Source: Streptomyces abyssomicinicus
GTDB lineage: Bacteria; Actinomycetota; Actinomycetes; Streptomycetales; Streptomycetaceae
DNA length: 64,000 nucleotides
Direction of reading: 5' to 3'
Assembly (NCBI RefSeq): GCF_008974245.1
Contig: NZ_BBZI01000006.1
Span: 905,125 to 969,124 of the forward strand
Shown here: positions 53,632-62,532 of the stretch, in pieces
Layout of the letters: the number at the start of each line of letters is the position of its first letter
Position numbering within the stretch: position 1 is the first letter of the stretch
Program-made: the position numbers and the translations under genes
The notes under the pieces: generated by a model
Database searches by the model: none
The model's input: only the letters and a program-made list of their open reading frames with translations
Told to the model about the DNA's origin: nothing

Positions 53632-55068
53632 TCAGGCCTTGCGCGTGTGGAGCTGGCGCGCCACCTCGGCGATCGAACCGGACAGCGAGGGGTAGACGGT
53701 GAACGCGTTTGCGATCTGCTCCACCGTCAGGTTGTTGTCCACCGCGATGGAGATCGGGTGGATCAGCTCCGAGGCGCGCGGCGCGACCACCACGCCGCCG
53801 ACCACGATGCCGGTGCCGGGGCGCGCGAAGATCTTCACGAAGCCGTCGCGGATGCCCTGCATCTTGGCGCGCGGGTTGCGCAGCAGCGGCAGCTTGACCA
53901 CCCGGGCGTCGATCTTGCCGGCGTCCACGTCGGCCTGGGTGTAGCCGACGGTGGCGATCTCCGGGTCGGTGAAGACGTTGGAGGAGACGGCCTTGAGGTT
54001 GAGCGGGGCCACCGCGTCGCCCAGGAAGTGGTACATCGCGATGCGGCCCTGCATGGCCGCCACCGAGGCGAGCGCGAACACGCCGGTGACGTCGCCGGCC
54101 GCGTAGACGCCGGGGGCCGTGGTCCGGGAGACCTTGTCGGTCCAGATGTGGCCCGAGTCCTTCAGCCGGACGCCGGCCTCCTCCAGCCCCATCTCGTGGG
54201 TGTTGGGGATCGCTCCGACCGCCATCAGGCAGTGCGTACCGCTGATCACCCGGCCGTCCGACAGGGTGACCTCCACCCGGTCGCCCACCCGCTTGGCGGA
54301 CGCGGCGCGCGAGCGGGACATCACGTTCATGCCGCGCCGGCGGAACACGTCCTCCAGCACCGCGGCGGCGTCCGGGTCCTCGCCCGGCAGCACGCGGTCG
54401 CGGCTGGAGACCAGCGTGACGCGGGAGCCCAGCGCCTGGTACGCGCCCGCGAACTCGGCACCGGTGACGCCGGAACCGACCACGATGAGCTCCTCGGGGA
54501 GCTCGTCGAGGTCGTACACCTGGGTCCAGTTCAGGATGCGCTCGCCGTCGGGCCGCGCGTCGGGCACCTCGCGGGGGTGACCGCCGGTGGCGATCAGCAC
54601 GGCGTCCGCGGTGAGCGTCTCCTCGCTGCCGTCCACCGCCCGCACGACCACCTTGCGGGAGCCGTCCGCGGCCTGCAGTCCCTCCAGCCGCCCCCGGCCC
54701 CGCAGCACCCGGGCGCCCGCCCGGGTCACCGAGGCGGTGATGTCGTGGGACTGCGCCAGCGCGAGGCGCTTCACACGGCGGTTGACCTTGCCCAGGTCCA
54801 CGCCGACCACCCGCGCGGGGGCGTCGATGTGCGGGGTGTCGTCGGCGACGATGATCCCCAGCTCCTCGTACGACGAGTCGAAGGTGGTCATCACCTCGGC
54901 CGTCGCGATGAGCGTCTTCGACGGCACGCAGTCGGTCAGCACCGACGCGCCGCCCAGACCGTCCGCGTCGACGACGGTCACCTCCGCGCCGAGCTGCGCC
55001 GCTACCAGGGCCGCCTCGTATCCGCCGGGCCCGCCACCAATGATCACGATCCGAGTCACGTGCCCCAT
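53632..55068 (-). CDS. lpdA: NAD(P)H-quinone dehydrogenase / LpdA-type flavoprotein
   Basis: A 478-residue pyridine nucleotide-disulfide oxidoreductase family member: FAD loop [25 protein letters not shown] loop [29 protein letters not shown], and a C-terminal dimer domain. At the disulfide site only one Cys remains ([16 protein letters not shown]), as in mycobacterial LpdA (Rv3303c), so it cannot act as lipoamide dehydrogenase. A quinone or electron-acceptor reductase is more likely. ATG 55068 is used; GTG 55059 (VTRIVIIGG) is an alternative. It is divergent from the phosphorylase gene. Confidence 0.93.
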   Translation of the reverse strand: MGHVTRIVIIGGGPGGYEAALVAAQLGAEVTVVDADGLGGASVLTDCVPSKTLIATAEVMTTFDSSYEELGIIVADDTPHIDAPARVVGVDLGKVNRRVKRLALAQSHDITASVTRAGARVLRGRGRLEGLQAADGSRKVVVRAVDGSEETLTADAVLIATGGHPREVPDARPDGERILNWTQVYDLDELPEELIVVGSGVTGAEFAGAYQALGSRVTLVSSRDRVLPGEDPDAAAVLEDVFRRRGMNVMSRSRAASAKRVGDRVEVTLSDGRVISGTHCLMAVGAIPNTHEMGLEEAGVRLKDSGHIWTDKVSRTTAPGVYAAGDVTGVFALASVAAMQGRIAMYHFLGDAVAPLNLKAVSSNVFTDPEIATVGYTQADVDAGKIDARVVKLPLLRNPRAKMQGIRDGFVKIFARPGTGIVVGGVVVAPRASELIHPISIAVDNNLTVEQIANAFTVYPSLSGSIAEVARQLHTRKA

Positions 55069-55191
55069 TGTCCCGCACCTTTCAAGGTCACACCGCCCGG
55101 GGTCCACCGACCGCCGTCTCACCGCCGCTCGCGTACCCCGTGCGGGCTCGGAAACGACACGGCAACGATCCCGTTGTGCGCCCGTTCTGAT

Positions 55192-55221
55192 CTACGCGCG
55201 TAGGGAACGAAGGGATAAGGT
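55192..55221 (+). promoter_or_regulatory. Promoter and palindromic operator of the phosphorylase gene
   Basis: The palindrome CTACGCGCGTAG (55192-55203) covers the -35 position of a -10 TAAGGT (55216-55221), which ends 7 bases before the GTG start. A repressor bound there would block polymerase. The extended form ATCTACGCGCGTAG matches the deoC site on its reverse strand. Confidence 0.65.
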
Positions 55222-55228
55222 CTGCCGC

Positions 55229-56041
55229 GTGAACGCTTCTCTTCTTCGGGACGACCCCTACGCCGCCGCGGTCGCAGCCGCCGACCGCATCCGGCAGCTC
55301 ACGGGCACCGAGACGCACGACGTGGCCCTGGTGCTGGGTTCCGGCTGGGCACCCGCCGTCGACGCCCTGGGCACTCCGGAGGCCGACCTGGAGGTCACCG
55401 AGCTCCCCGGCTTCCCGCCCCCGGCGGTCGAGGGCCACGGCGGGCGCGTCCGGTCCTACCGGCTCGGCGACCGCCGGGTCCTGGTCTTCCTCGGCCGCAC
55501 CCACTTCTACGAGGGCCGCGGCGTCGCCTCCGTGGTCCACGGCGTACGCACCGCCGTCGCCGCGGGCTGCCGCACGGTGGTCCTCACCAACGGCTGCGGC
55601 GGCCTGCGCGAGGGCATGCGCCCCGGCCAGCCGGTGCTGATCTCCGACCACATCAACCTGACGGCCACGTCGCCGATCGTCGGCGCCAACTTCGTGGACC
55701 TCACCGACCTGTACTCCTCGCGCCTGCGCGAGCTGTGCCGGGAGGTCGACCCCGGCCTGGAGGACGGCGTCTACGCGCAGTTCCCCGGCCCGCACTACGA
55801 GACGCCCGCCGAGATCCGGATGGCCCGCGTCATCGGCGCGGACCTGGTGGGCATGTCCACCGCCCTGGAGGCCATCGCGGCGCGTGAGGCGGGCGCCGAG
55901 GTGCTGGGCGTCTCGCTGGTCACCAACCTGGCGGCCGGCATGACGGGCGAGCCCCTCAACCACGAGGAGGTCCTCCAGGCCGGCCGCGACAGCGCCGCCC
56001 GGATGGGCGAACTCCTCGCCGGGCTGCTGCCGCGCCTGTGA
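55229..56041 (+). CDS. punA: Purine-nucleoside phosphorylase
   Basis: Cleaves purine (deoxy)ribonucleosides with phosphate to the free base and (deoxy)ribose-1-phosphate. The 270-residue length and motifs ([78 protein letters not shown]) identify the trimeric class. GTG 55229 follows the TAAGGT hexamer; AAGG at 8 bases could also serve as a Shine-Dalgarno. The phosphosugar mutase gene follows in the same direction, after a hairpin. Confidence 0.95.
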   Translation: MNASLLRDDPYAAAVAAADRIRQLTGTETHDVALVLGSGWAPAVDALGTPEADLEVTELPGFPPPAVEGHGGRVRSYRLGDRRVLVFLGRTHFYEGRGVASVVHGVRTAVAAGCRTVVLTNGCGGLREGMRPGQPVLISDHINLTATSPIVGANFVDLTDLYSSRLRELCREVDPGLEDGVYAQFPGPHYETPAEIRMARVIGADLVGMSTALEAIAAREAGAEVLGVSLVTNLAAGMTGEPLNHEEVLQAGRDSAARMGELLAGLLPRL

Positions 56042-56106
56042 CACGGCCGCCGCTCTGACGCGACGCGCGGGGGCGCCCGGGACGACGGCGGCGACGGGCC
56101 CCGGGC

Positions 56107-56132
56107 GCGCGGCCACGGCGGTGCGGCCGCGC
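56107..56132 (+). terminator. Hairpin after the phosphorylase gene
   Basis: The stem GCGCGGCC / GGCCGCGC (56107-56114 with 56125-56132) has a 10-base loop. It lies 66 bases after the stop and about 100 bp before the mutase start. Confidence 0.6.
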
Positions 56133-56233
56133 CCCGGCGGGGCCGCCGCTCCCGTGCGGCCCCGAAGGACGTCGCCGCGGACCGGGTAAGGGGAAGCCCG
56201 GGAACGAAACACCGAACCGGAGGTTGACCGACC

Positions 56234-57922
56234 GTGCAGGACACCACCCTGACCGCCCGGGCCCGGGCCTGGCTCGCCGAGGACCCGGACCCGGACACCC
56301 GGGCGGAACTGAGCGCCCTGATCGAGGCGGGCGACGAGGCCGCGCTGGCCGAGCGCTTCTCCGGCACCCTCCAGTTCGGCACCGCCGGCCTGCGCGGCGA
56401 GCTGGGCGCCGGCCCGATGCGGATGAACCGCGCGGTGGTGATCCGCGCCGCCGCGGGGCTGGCCGCGTACCTGCGGTCCCGCGGCCAGGGCGACGGGCTG
56501 GTGGTGATCGGGTACGACGCCCGGTACAGGTCGGCCGACTTCGCCCGCGACACGGCCGCCGTGATGACCGGCGCCGGTCTGCGCGCGGCGCTGCTGCCCC
56601 GGCCGCTGCCGACGCCGGTGCTGGCGTTCGCCGTCCGCCACCTGGGCGCGGTGGCCGGCGTGGAGGTGACCGCCAGCCACAACCCGCCGCGCGACAACGG
56701 CTACAAGGTCTACCTGGGCGACGGCTCGCAGATCGTGCCGCCGGCCGACGCGGGGATCGCCGCCGAGATCGCGGCGGTGCGATCGCTGGCGGACGTCCCC
56801 CGGCCGGAGTCCGGCTGGGAGGTCCTGGACGAGTCCGTCCTGGACGCCTACCTGGCCCGCACCGACGCGGTCCTCACGCCGGGCTCGCCGCGCACCGCGC
56901 GGACGGTGTACACGGCCCTGCACGGCGTCGGCACGGAGGTGGTGCTGGCGGCGTTCGCCCGCGCCGGGTTCCCCGAGCCGGTGCTGGTCGCCGAGCAGGC
57001 GGAGCCGGACCCGGCGTTCCCGACGGTGGCGTTCCCCAACCCGGAGGAGCCGGGCGCGATGGACCTCGCCTTCGCGACGGCGCGGAAGGCGGAGCCGGAT
57101 CTGGTGATCGCCAACGACCCGGACGCCGACCGGTGCGCGGTCGCGGTGCGGGACCCCGCCCGCGGCGGCTCCGGCGGCGGCTCCGGTGACGGAGGCGACG
57201 AGGGCGACGGCGGCGCATGGCGCATGCTGCGCGGCGACGAGGTCGGCGCGCTGCTCGCCGCGCACCTGGCCGAGCGGGGCGTCACCGGCACCTTCGCCGA
57301 GTCGATCGTCTCCTCCTCGCTCCTCGGGCGGATCGCCGGGAAGGCGGGGGTCGGCTACGAGCAGACCCTCACCGGCTTCAAGTGGATCGCCCGGGTCGAG
57401 GGCCTGCGGTACGGCTACGAGGAGGCGCTCGGCTACTGCGTCGACCCGGACGGCGTGCGCGACAAGGACGGCGTGACGGCGGCGCTGCTGGTCACCGAGC
57501 TGGCCTCGGTGCTCAAGGAGCGCGGGCGCACGCTGGTCGACCTCCTCGACGACCTGGCGGTCACCCACGGGCTGCACGCCACGGACCAGCTCTCCGTCCG
57601 GGTCCAGGACCTCGGCGTCATCGCCGGCGCCATGGCCCGGCTGCGGAAGTCCCCGCCGGCCTCGCTGGCGGGCCTCCCCGTGCTCCTGGTCGAGGACCTC
57701 TCCGAGGGCTCCGAGGCCCTGCCGCCCACCGACGGCCTCCGCTACACCCTGGACGGCGCGCGGGTGATCGTCCGCCCCAGCGGCACGGAGCCCAAGCTCA
57801 AGTGCTACCTGGAGGTCGTCGTCCCGGTCGCCTCCCGCGACTCCCTCCCCGCCGCCCGGCAGGCGGCCGCGGAACGCCTGGCGGCCCTGAAGCGCGACTT
57901 CGCCGAGGCCGCGGGGCTGTAG
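56234..57922 (+). CDS. Phospho-sugar mutase (phosphopento-/phosphomanno-/phosphoglucomutase family)
   Basis: A 562-residue alpha-D-phosphohexomutase. The catalytic phosphoserine is Ser148 in TASHNPPRDNGYK, the metal loop is NDPDADRCAV, the sugar loop GYEEALGYCVDPD, and the phosphate site RPSGTEPKLKCY. The family resembles PGM2/PMM-type enzymes that use deoxyribose-1-phosphate or ribose-1-phosphate, which suits the neighbours: it would turn (deoxy)ribose-1-phosphate into the 5-phosphate used by DeoC. A Gly/Asp-rich insert (GGSGGGSGDGGDEGDGG, residues about 314-330) sits after the metal loop. GTG 56234 follows GGAGG. Confidence 0.92.
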   Translation: MQDTTLTARARAWLAEDPDPDTRAELSALIEAGDEAALAERFSGTLQFGTAGLRGELGAGPMRMNRAVVIRAAAGLAAYLRSRGQGDGLVVIGYDARYRSADFARDTAAVMTGAGLRAALLPRPLPTPVLAFAVRHLGAVAGVEVTASHNPPRDNGYKVYLGDGSQIVPPADAGIAAEIAAVRSLADVPRPESGWEVLDESVLDAYLARTDAVLTPGSPRTARTVYTALHGVGTEVVLAAFARAGFPEPVLVAEQAEPDPAFPTVAFPNPEEPGAMDLAFATARKAEPDLVIANDPDADRCAVAVRDPARGGSGGGSGDGGDEGDGGAWRMLRGDEVGALLAAHLAERGVTGTFAESIVSSSLLGRIAGKAGVGYEQTLTGFKWIARVEGLRYGYEEALGYCVDPDGVRDKDGVTAALLVTELASVLKERGRTLVDLLDDLAVTHGLHATDQLSVRVQDLGVIAGAMARLRKSPPASLAGLPVLLVEDLSEGSEALPPTDGLRYTLDGARVIVRPSGTEPKLKCYLEVVVPVASRDSLPAARQAAAERLAALKRDFAEAAGL

Positions 57923-58252
57923 ACACGGGCGGCGCTGCGGCCGGGCGTGACGGGCCGGACGGACGGGTCGGCGCCCTTCGCAGGACGCGGCCCGCCCGAC
58001 CGCGGCACCGCCCTCCCGGGCACCGCGACGCGGGCCGGCGTCAGCCTGCCCGCGCCCCCCGTCCGCCGGCCCGCCGTTCCCGCTCAGCGCCTCCGTCGTG
58101 GTTTCACGACAGGAAGGCGCCTGCTCGTTCGGCCCACGGTTCATGGCGCACCCTCCCCGATACGTGCGCGCACTGTACCGGGGCCAGGGGCGCCGTCGGC
58201 GGCCCTCGGCCGGCCCTCATGTGTCGGACGTTCAGACGATCAGGCCGGGCGG
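57923..58252. other. Non-coding gap between mutase and PH-domain genes
   Basis: Besides the 8-bp repeat array that follows, this stretch contains one small hairpin (GTCGTG-gttt-CACGAC, 58096-58111). On the - strand there is a TACAGT hexamer, a GGAGGG and an ATG near 58144, but the frame they open runs on antisense through the mutase gene. I assign no gene. Confidence 0.6.
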
Positions 58253-58316
58253 GCGATCAGGCGATCAGGCGATCAGGCGATCAGGCGATCAGGCGATCAG
58301 GCGATCAGGCGATCAG
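58253..58316. repeat. Eight perfect tandem copies of the octamer GCGATCAG
   Basis: The unit GCGATCAG is repeated eight times without interruption. The last two units hold the end and the stop codon of the PH-domain gene (read on -, CTGATCGC repeats give LIA-stop). Because 8 is not a multiple of 3, the array carries TGA in all three frames on the - strand. Confidence 0.95.
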
Positions 58317-58967
58317 CTGGACGATGCCCAGGACGACGAGCCCCGCGAGGACCGGGGCGAAGATCTCGTACGCCCACCGCACGGTGACGTCGCCCGGCGT
58401 CGCCGCCGCCCGCCGCTCCTGGAGCTCCCGCAGGTCGTCGACGACCCGGTCCGTGTCCCCGCGCCCGGGCGCCGCCGCGATGCCCGCCGCGACCCCGTCC
58501 GTGGACATCGCCACCGGCGAGACCGCGTCCTGCCGCGCCTTCACCCGCTGCGCCTTCTTCCGCGCCCGCAGGGACACCGGCAGCGCCCACAGCTGGTACC
58601 GCTTCCCCGCGGTGTCCAGCACCTCGTGGGAGTAACCGGAACGGAACGTCGCCACCGCTCCCCAAGGCAGCGTGACCGTCCGGAACGGGTTGCGCACCCG
58701 CAACCGGTCGTCGTCGACGAAGACGGCCGGGCGGAAGGTGAAGGCGACCACCAGCGGCGCCACGATCAGCACGACGGCCAGCGCCGACCAGGCCGTCCGC
58801 GCCGCGCCGTTGACGATCGCGTCCAGTGCCAGCGCGCCGAAGACCAGGCTCAGCAGGATGCCGCCCGCGATGGCCGAGTTCGACCGGTGGACCCGTACGG
58901 GGCCCGCCTCACGGCCCGGCTCACGGCCCGGCTCCGGGGACGACTGGTGGTCGGAGGGGGTGCTCAT
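58305..58967 (-). CDS. PH domain-containing membrane protein
   Basis: A 220-residue protein with two membrane helices (about residues 32-50 and 58-77), then a bacterial PH-like domain (VFVDDDRLRVRNPFRTVTLPWGAVATFRSGYSHEVLDTAGKRYQLWALPV) and a third helix at the C-terminus (FAPVLAGLVVLGIVQLIA). The order is that of Streptomyces PH-domain membrane proteins of unknown function. ATG 58967 is used; CACAAT ends 7 bases upstream. The stop codon lies inside the octamer array, so slippage there would not change the protein but would alter the 3' spacer. Confidence 0.88.
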   Translation of the reverse strand: MSTPSDHQSSPEPGREPGREAGPVRVHRSNSAIAGGILLSLVFGALALDAIVNGAARTAWSALAVVLIVAPLVVAFTFRPAVFVDDDRLRVRNPFRTVTLPWGAVATFRSGYSHEVLDTAGKRYQLWALPVSLRARKKAQRVKARQDAVSPVAMSTDGVAAGIAAAPGRGDTDRVVDDLRELQERRAAATPGDVTVRWAYEIFAPVLAGLVVLGIVQLIA

Positions 58968-59066
58968 GGCCCCGATTGTGCCCGACGCCCCCGCGGAGGG
59001 CCGCCCCCGGTGGCCGACCGGCGTCGGAAACGGAATCGGGTCGAGACATTCCCCCCTCCCGTTCAG

Positions 59067-59085
59067 CTACACGCGTAGATATGCT
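59067..59085 (+). promoter_or_regulatory. Promoter and operator of deoC
   Basis: CTACACGCGTAG (59067-59078) lies just upstream of the -10 TATGCT (59080-59085), which ends 6 bases before the GTG at 59092. On the complementary strand it reads ATCTACGCGTGTAG, the same as the site before the purine nucleoside phosphorylase gene except at one base. The shared site fits a common repressor. Confidence 0.65.
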
Positions 59086-59091
59086 CATGTG

Positions 59092-60063
59092 GTGACCATG
59101 TCGACGACACCCCACGTACCGGCCGCGCACGCGCTGACCGACGTCACCGGTTCCGACGCCTCGCTGCGCCGCTTCCTCCACGGCCTGCCCGGCGTCGACG
59201 CGGTGGGCCTGGAGGCCCGCGCCGCCGCGCTCGGCACCCGCTCGATCAAGACCACCTCCAAGGCGTACGCCCTCGACCTGGCGATCTCGATGGTGGACCT
59301 GACCACCCTGGAGGGCGCCGACACCCCCGGCAAGGTCCGCGCGCTGGGCGCCAAGGCGGTCCACCCGGACCCGACCGACCGCACCACGCCCGCCACCGCC
59401 GCGGTCTGCGTGTACCCGGACATGGTGGCCGTCGCCAAGGAGGCCGTCGCCGGCTCCGGCGTGAAGGTCGCCTCCGTGGCCACCGCGTTCCCGGCCGGCC
59501 GCGCCTCGATGGCGGTCAAGATCGCCGACGTCCGGGAGGCCGTCGCCGCGGGCGCCGACGAGGTCGACATGGTCATCGACCGCGGCGCCTTCCTCTCCGG
59601 GCGCTACCTGAAGGTCTTCGAGGAGATCACCGCGGTCAAGGACGCCTGCGGCGACTCCGCCCGCCTCAAGGTGATCTTCGAGACCGGCGAGCTCTCCACC
59701 TACGACAACATCCGCCGGGCGAGCTACCTGGCGATGCTGGCGGGCGCGGACTTCATCAAGACCTCCACCGGCAAGGTGGCCGTCAACGCCACCCCGGCGA
59801 ACACCCTGCTCATGCTCCAGGCCGTGCGTGACTTCCGCGACCGCACCGGCGTGCAGATCGGCGTGAAGCCGGCCGGCGGCATCCGTACCGCCAAGGACGC
59901 GGTCAAGTTCCTGGTGCTGGTCGGCGAGACCGCCGGCACCGACTGGCTGGACCCGCACTGGTTCCGGTTCGGCGCCTCCTCCCTCCTCAACGACCTGCTG
60001 ATGCAGCGGCAGAAGCTGGCCACCGGCCGCTACTCCGGCCCCGACTACGTGACGGTGGACTGA
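59092..60063 (+). CDS. deoC: Deoxyribose-phosphate aldolase
   Basis: Splits 2-deoxyribose-5-phosphate into glyceraldehyde-3-phosphate and acetaldehyde. The 323-residue TIM-barrel protein has the Schiff-base lysine K223 in FIKTSTGKV, the proton-relay Lys in GVKPAGGIRTA, and VCVYPDMV. GTG 59092 is chosen because TATGCT ends 6 bases before it and no Shine-Dalgarno is present; ATG 59098 would start two codons later. It leads the deoC-aldehyde dehydrogenase operon, which can take acetaldehyde on to acetate. Confidence 0.96.
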   Translation: MTMSTTPHVPAAHALTDVTGSDASLRRFLHGLPGVDAVGLEARAAALGTRSIKTTSKAYALDLAISMVDLTTLEGADTPGKVRALGAKAVHPDPTDRTTPATAAVCVYPDMVAVAKEAVAGSGVKVASVATAFPAGRASMAVKIADVREAVAAGADEVDMVIDRGAFLSGRYLKVFEEITAVKDACGDSARLKVIFETGELSTYDNIRRASYLAMLAGADFIKTSTGKVAVNATPANTLLMLQAVRDFRDRTGVQIGVKPAGGIRTAKDAVKFLVLVGETAGTDWLDPHWFRFGASSLLNDLLMQRQKLATGRYSGPDYVTVD

Positions 60064-60068
60064 TCCCC

Positions 60069-61499
60069 ATGACCTTCGAGTACGCACCGGCGCCCGAGTC
60101 CCGTTCGGTGGTGGACATCGCCCCCGCCTACGGGCTGTTCATCGACGGCGAGTTCACCGAGGCCGCCGACGGCCGCGTCTTCAAGACGGTCTCCCCCTCG
60201 ACCGAGGAGGTCCTCTCCGAGGTCGCCCGGGCCGGCGAGGCCGACGTGGAACGCGCGGTCGCCGCCGCCCGCCGCGCCTTCGAGGGCTGGTCCGCGCTGC
60301 CGGGCAGCGAGCGCGCCAAGTACCTGTTCCGCATCGCGCGGATCATCCAGGAGCGCTCGCGTGAGCTGGCCGTCCTGGAGACCCTGGACAACGGCAAGCC
60401 GATCAAGGAGACCCGCGACACCGACCTCCCGCTGGTCGCCGCGCACTTCTTCTACCACGCGGGCTGGGCCGACAAGCTGGAGCACGCCGGCTACGGTCAC
60501 GCGCCCCGGCCGCTGGGCGTGGCCGCGCAGGTCATCCCGTGGAACTTCCCGCTGCTGATGCTGGCGTGGAAGATCGCCCCCGCGCTCGCCACCGGCAACA
60601 CGGTGGTCCTCAAGCCCGCCGAGACGACCCCCCTGTCCGCGCTCTTCTTCGCGGACGTCTGCCGCCAGGCCGGGCTGCCCAGGGGCGTCGTCAACATCCT
60701 GCCCGGCTACGGCGACACCGGCGCCGCGCTGGTCGCCCACCCCGGCGTGGACAAGGTCGCCTTCACCGGCTCGACCGGCGTCGGCAAGGAGATCGCCCGC
60801 ACGGTGGCCGGCACCCGCAAGAAGCTCACCCTGGAGCTCGGCGGCAAGGGCGCCAACATCGTCTTCGACGACGCGCCCGTCGACCAGGCGGTCGAGGGCA
60901 TCGTCAGCGGCATCTTCTTCAACCAGGGCCAGGTCTGCTGCGCGGGCAGCCGCCTGCTGGTGCAGGAGTCGGTGCACGACGAGGTGCTGGACGCCCTCAA
61001 GCGGCGCATCGCCACCCTCCGCCTCGGCGACCCGCTGGACAAGAACACCGACATCGGCGCGATCAACTCCGCCGAGCAGCTGGCCCGGATCACCGCGCTG
61101 ACCGACCAGGGCGAGGCGGAGGGCGCCGAGCGCTGGACCGCCCCGTGCGAACTGCCCTCCTCCGGCTACTGGTTCGCGCCCACCGTCTTCAGCGGCGTCA
61201 CCCAGGCGCACACCGTCGCCCGCGACGAGATCTTCGGCCCGGTCCTCTCGGTGCTCACCTTCCGCACGCCGGACGAGGCCGTCGCCAAGGCCAACAACAC
61301 CGCCTACGGCCTCTCCGCGGGCATCTGGACCGACAAGGGCTCCCGCATCCTCGCGATGGCGAACAAGCTGCGCGCGGGCGTCGTCTGGTCCAACACGTTC
61401 AACAAGTTCGACCCCACCTCGCCGTTCGGCGGTTACAAGGAGTCGGGTTACGGCCGCGAGGGCGGTCGCCACGGGCTGGAGGCCTACCTCGATGTCTGA
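60069..61499 (+). CDS. NAD-dependent aldehyde dehydrogenase
   Basis: Oxidises aldehydes, here probably the acetaldehyde from DeoC. The 476-residue protein has the ALDH core: VIPWNFPLLMLAWKIAPALATGN, FTGSTGVGKEIA, LELGGKGANIVF and FFNQGQVCCAGSRL, with the catalytic Cys at 290 or 291. It starts 5 bases after the deoC stop, so it is coupled to deoC. Its last 8 bases overlap the start of the next gene. Confidence 0.95.
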   Translation: MTFEYAPAPESRSVVDIAPAYGLFIDGEFTEAADGRVFKTVSPSTEEVLSEVARAGEADVERAVAAARRAFEGWSALPGSERAKYLFRIARIIQERSRELAVLETLDNGKPIKETRDTDLPLVAAHFFYHAGWADKLEHAGYGHAPRPLGVAAQVIPWNFPLLMLAWKIAPALATGNTVVLKPAETTPLSALFFADVCRQAGLPRGVVNILPGYGDTGAALVAHPGVDKVAFTGSTGVGKEIARTVAGTRKKLTLELGGKGANIVFDDAPVDQAVEGIVSGIFFNQGQVCCAGSRLLVQESVHDEVLDALKRRIATLRLGDPLDKNTDIGAINSAEQLARITALTDQGEAEGAERWTAPCELPSSGYWFAPTVFSGVTQAHTVARDEIFGPVLSVLTFRTPDEAVAKANNTAYGLSAGIWTDKGSRILAMANKLRAGVVWSNTFNKFDPTSPFGGYKESGYGREGGRHGLEAYLDV

Positions 61500-62388
61500 G
61501 CGTCTCAGCGTTTTCAAGACCTACAAGCTGTACGTGGGAGGCAAGTTCCCGCGTTCCGAGAGCGGCCGGGTGTACGAGGTGACGGGCTCCAAGGACCAGG
61601 ACTGGCTTGCCAACGCCCCGCTGTCGTCCCGCAAGGACGCCCGTGACGCGGTGGTCGCCGCGCGCAAGGCGTTCGGCGGCTGGTCGGGCGCCACGGCCTA
61701 CAACCGGGGCCAGGTCCTCTACCGCGTCGCGGAGATGCTGGAGGGCCGCCGCAGCCAGTTCACCCGTGAGGTCGCCGACGCCGAGGGCCTGTCCAAGGCC
61801 AAGGCCGCGGCGCTGGTCGACCTGACCGTCGACCGCTGGGTCTGGTACGCGGGCTGGACCGACAAGATCGCCCAGGTCCTCGGCGGCGCCAACCCGGTCG
61901 CGGGGCCCTTCTTCAACCTCTCCACCCCGGAGCCGACCGGTGTGGTGGCCGTGCTGGCCCCGCAGGAGTCCTCGCTGCTCGGCCTGGTCTCCGTGCTCGC
62001 CCCGGTCGTCGCCACCGGCAACACGGCGGTCGTCGTGGCGAGCGAGAGGTCCCCGCTGCCCGCGCTGTCGCTGGGCGAGGTGCTGGCCACCTCCGACGTC
62101 CCGGGCGGCGTGGTCAACGTCCTCTCCGGCCGCACGGCGGAGATCGCGCCGACGCTGGCCTCGCACATGGACGTCAACGCGGTCGACCTCACCGGAGCGG
62201 GCGCCGGCACGGCTCTCGCGACGGAGCTGGAGGTAGCCGCCGCGGACAACCTCAAGCGGGTGCTGCGTCCGCGCACCGGCGAGGACTTCGCGGCGACGCC
62301 GGGCACGGAGCGCCTGACGGCGTTCCTGGAGACCAAGACCGTCTGGCACACCACCGGTTCCCTGGGCGCCTCCGGCTCGTCCTACTGA
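61492..62388 (+). CDS. ALDH-like half-length protein without catalytic Cys
   Basis: This 298-residue protein is an ALDH homologue: YKLYVGGKFPRSESGRVYEV, RKAFGGWSGATAYNRGQVLYR, GVVAVLAPQESSLLGLVSVLAPVVATGNTAVVV match the N-terminal NAD-binding half. It ends where the catalytic half should begin: LELGG and GQVCC-like motifs are replaced by an unrelated tail (VLRPRTGEDFAATPGTERLTAF ... SGSSY). It therefore cannot be a normal dehydrogenase. ATG 61492 overlaps the preceding ALDH by 8 bases, implying coupled expression and perhaps a heteromeric or regulatory subunit. The frame looks intact; it is not obviously a recent pseudogene. Confidence 0.9.
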   Translation: MSERLSVFKTYKLYVGGKFPRSESGRVYEVTGSKDQDWLANAPLSSRKDARDAVVAARKAFGGWSGATAYNRGQVLYRVAEMLEGRRSQFTREVADAEGLSKAKAAALVDLTVDRWVWYAGWTDKIAQVLGGANPVAGPFFNLSTPEPTGVVAVLAPQESSLLGLVSVLAPVVATGNTAVVVASERSPLPALSLGEVLATSDVPGGVVNVLSGRTAEIAPTLASHMDVNAVDLTGAGAGTALATELEVAAADNLKRVLRPRTGEDFAATPGTERLTAFLETKTVWHTTGSLGASGSSY

Positions 62389-62532
62389 CCGGTCGCCCGA
62401 CCGCGGCACGCCCCCCGCAGGAGGGGAGGGGGCACCGCCGCGGGGCCGGGTGCGGGCACCGCCTCCCCGCACGATCCGCACCCGGCGCCGCCTCCCGCCC
62501 CGGCCGCCCCCGGTCCTCGCCGACCGGGCCGC

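Noticed and set aside
55088..58144. A 1018-residue open frame on - whose ATG near 58144 is preceded by GGAGGG and a TACAGT hexamer
   Set aside because: It is antisense to the phosphorylase and mutase genes over nearly its full length and has no recognisable domain. The start signals may be chance, though transcription there was not excluded.
58253..58316. Octamer array as a CRISPR
   Set aside because: Units are contiguous with no spacers and far shorter than CRISPR repeats.
61492..62388. ALDH-like gene as a pseudogene by frameshift
   Set aside because: The frame is uninterrupted and overlaps its neighbour in an operon-like way; the sequence after its stop shows no remnant of the catalytic half in another frame that I could recognise.
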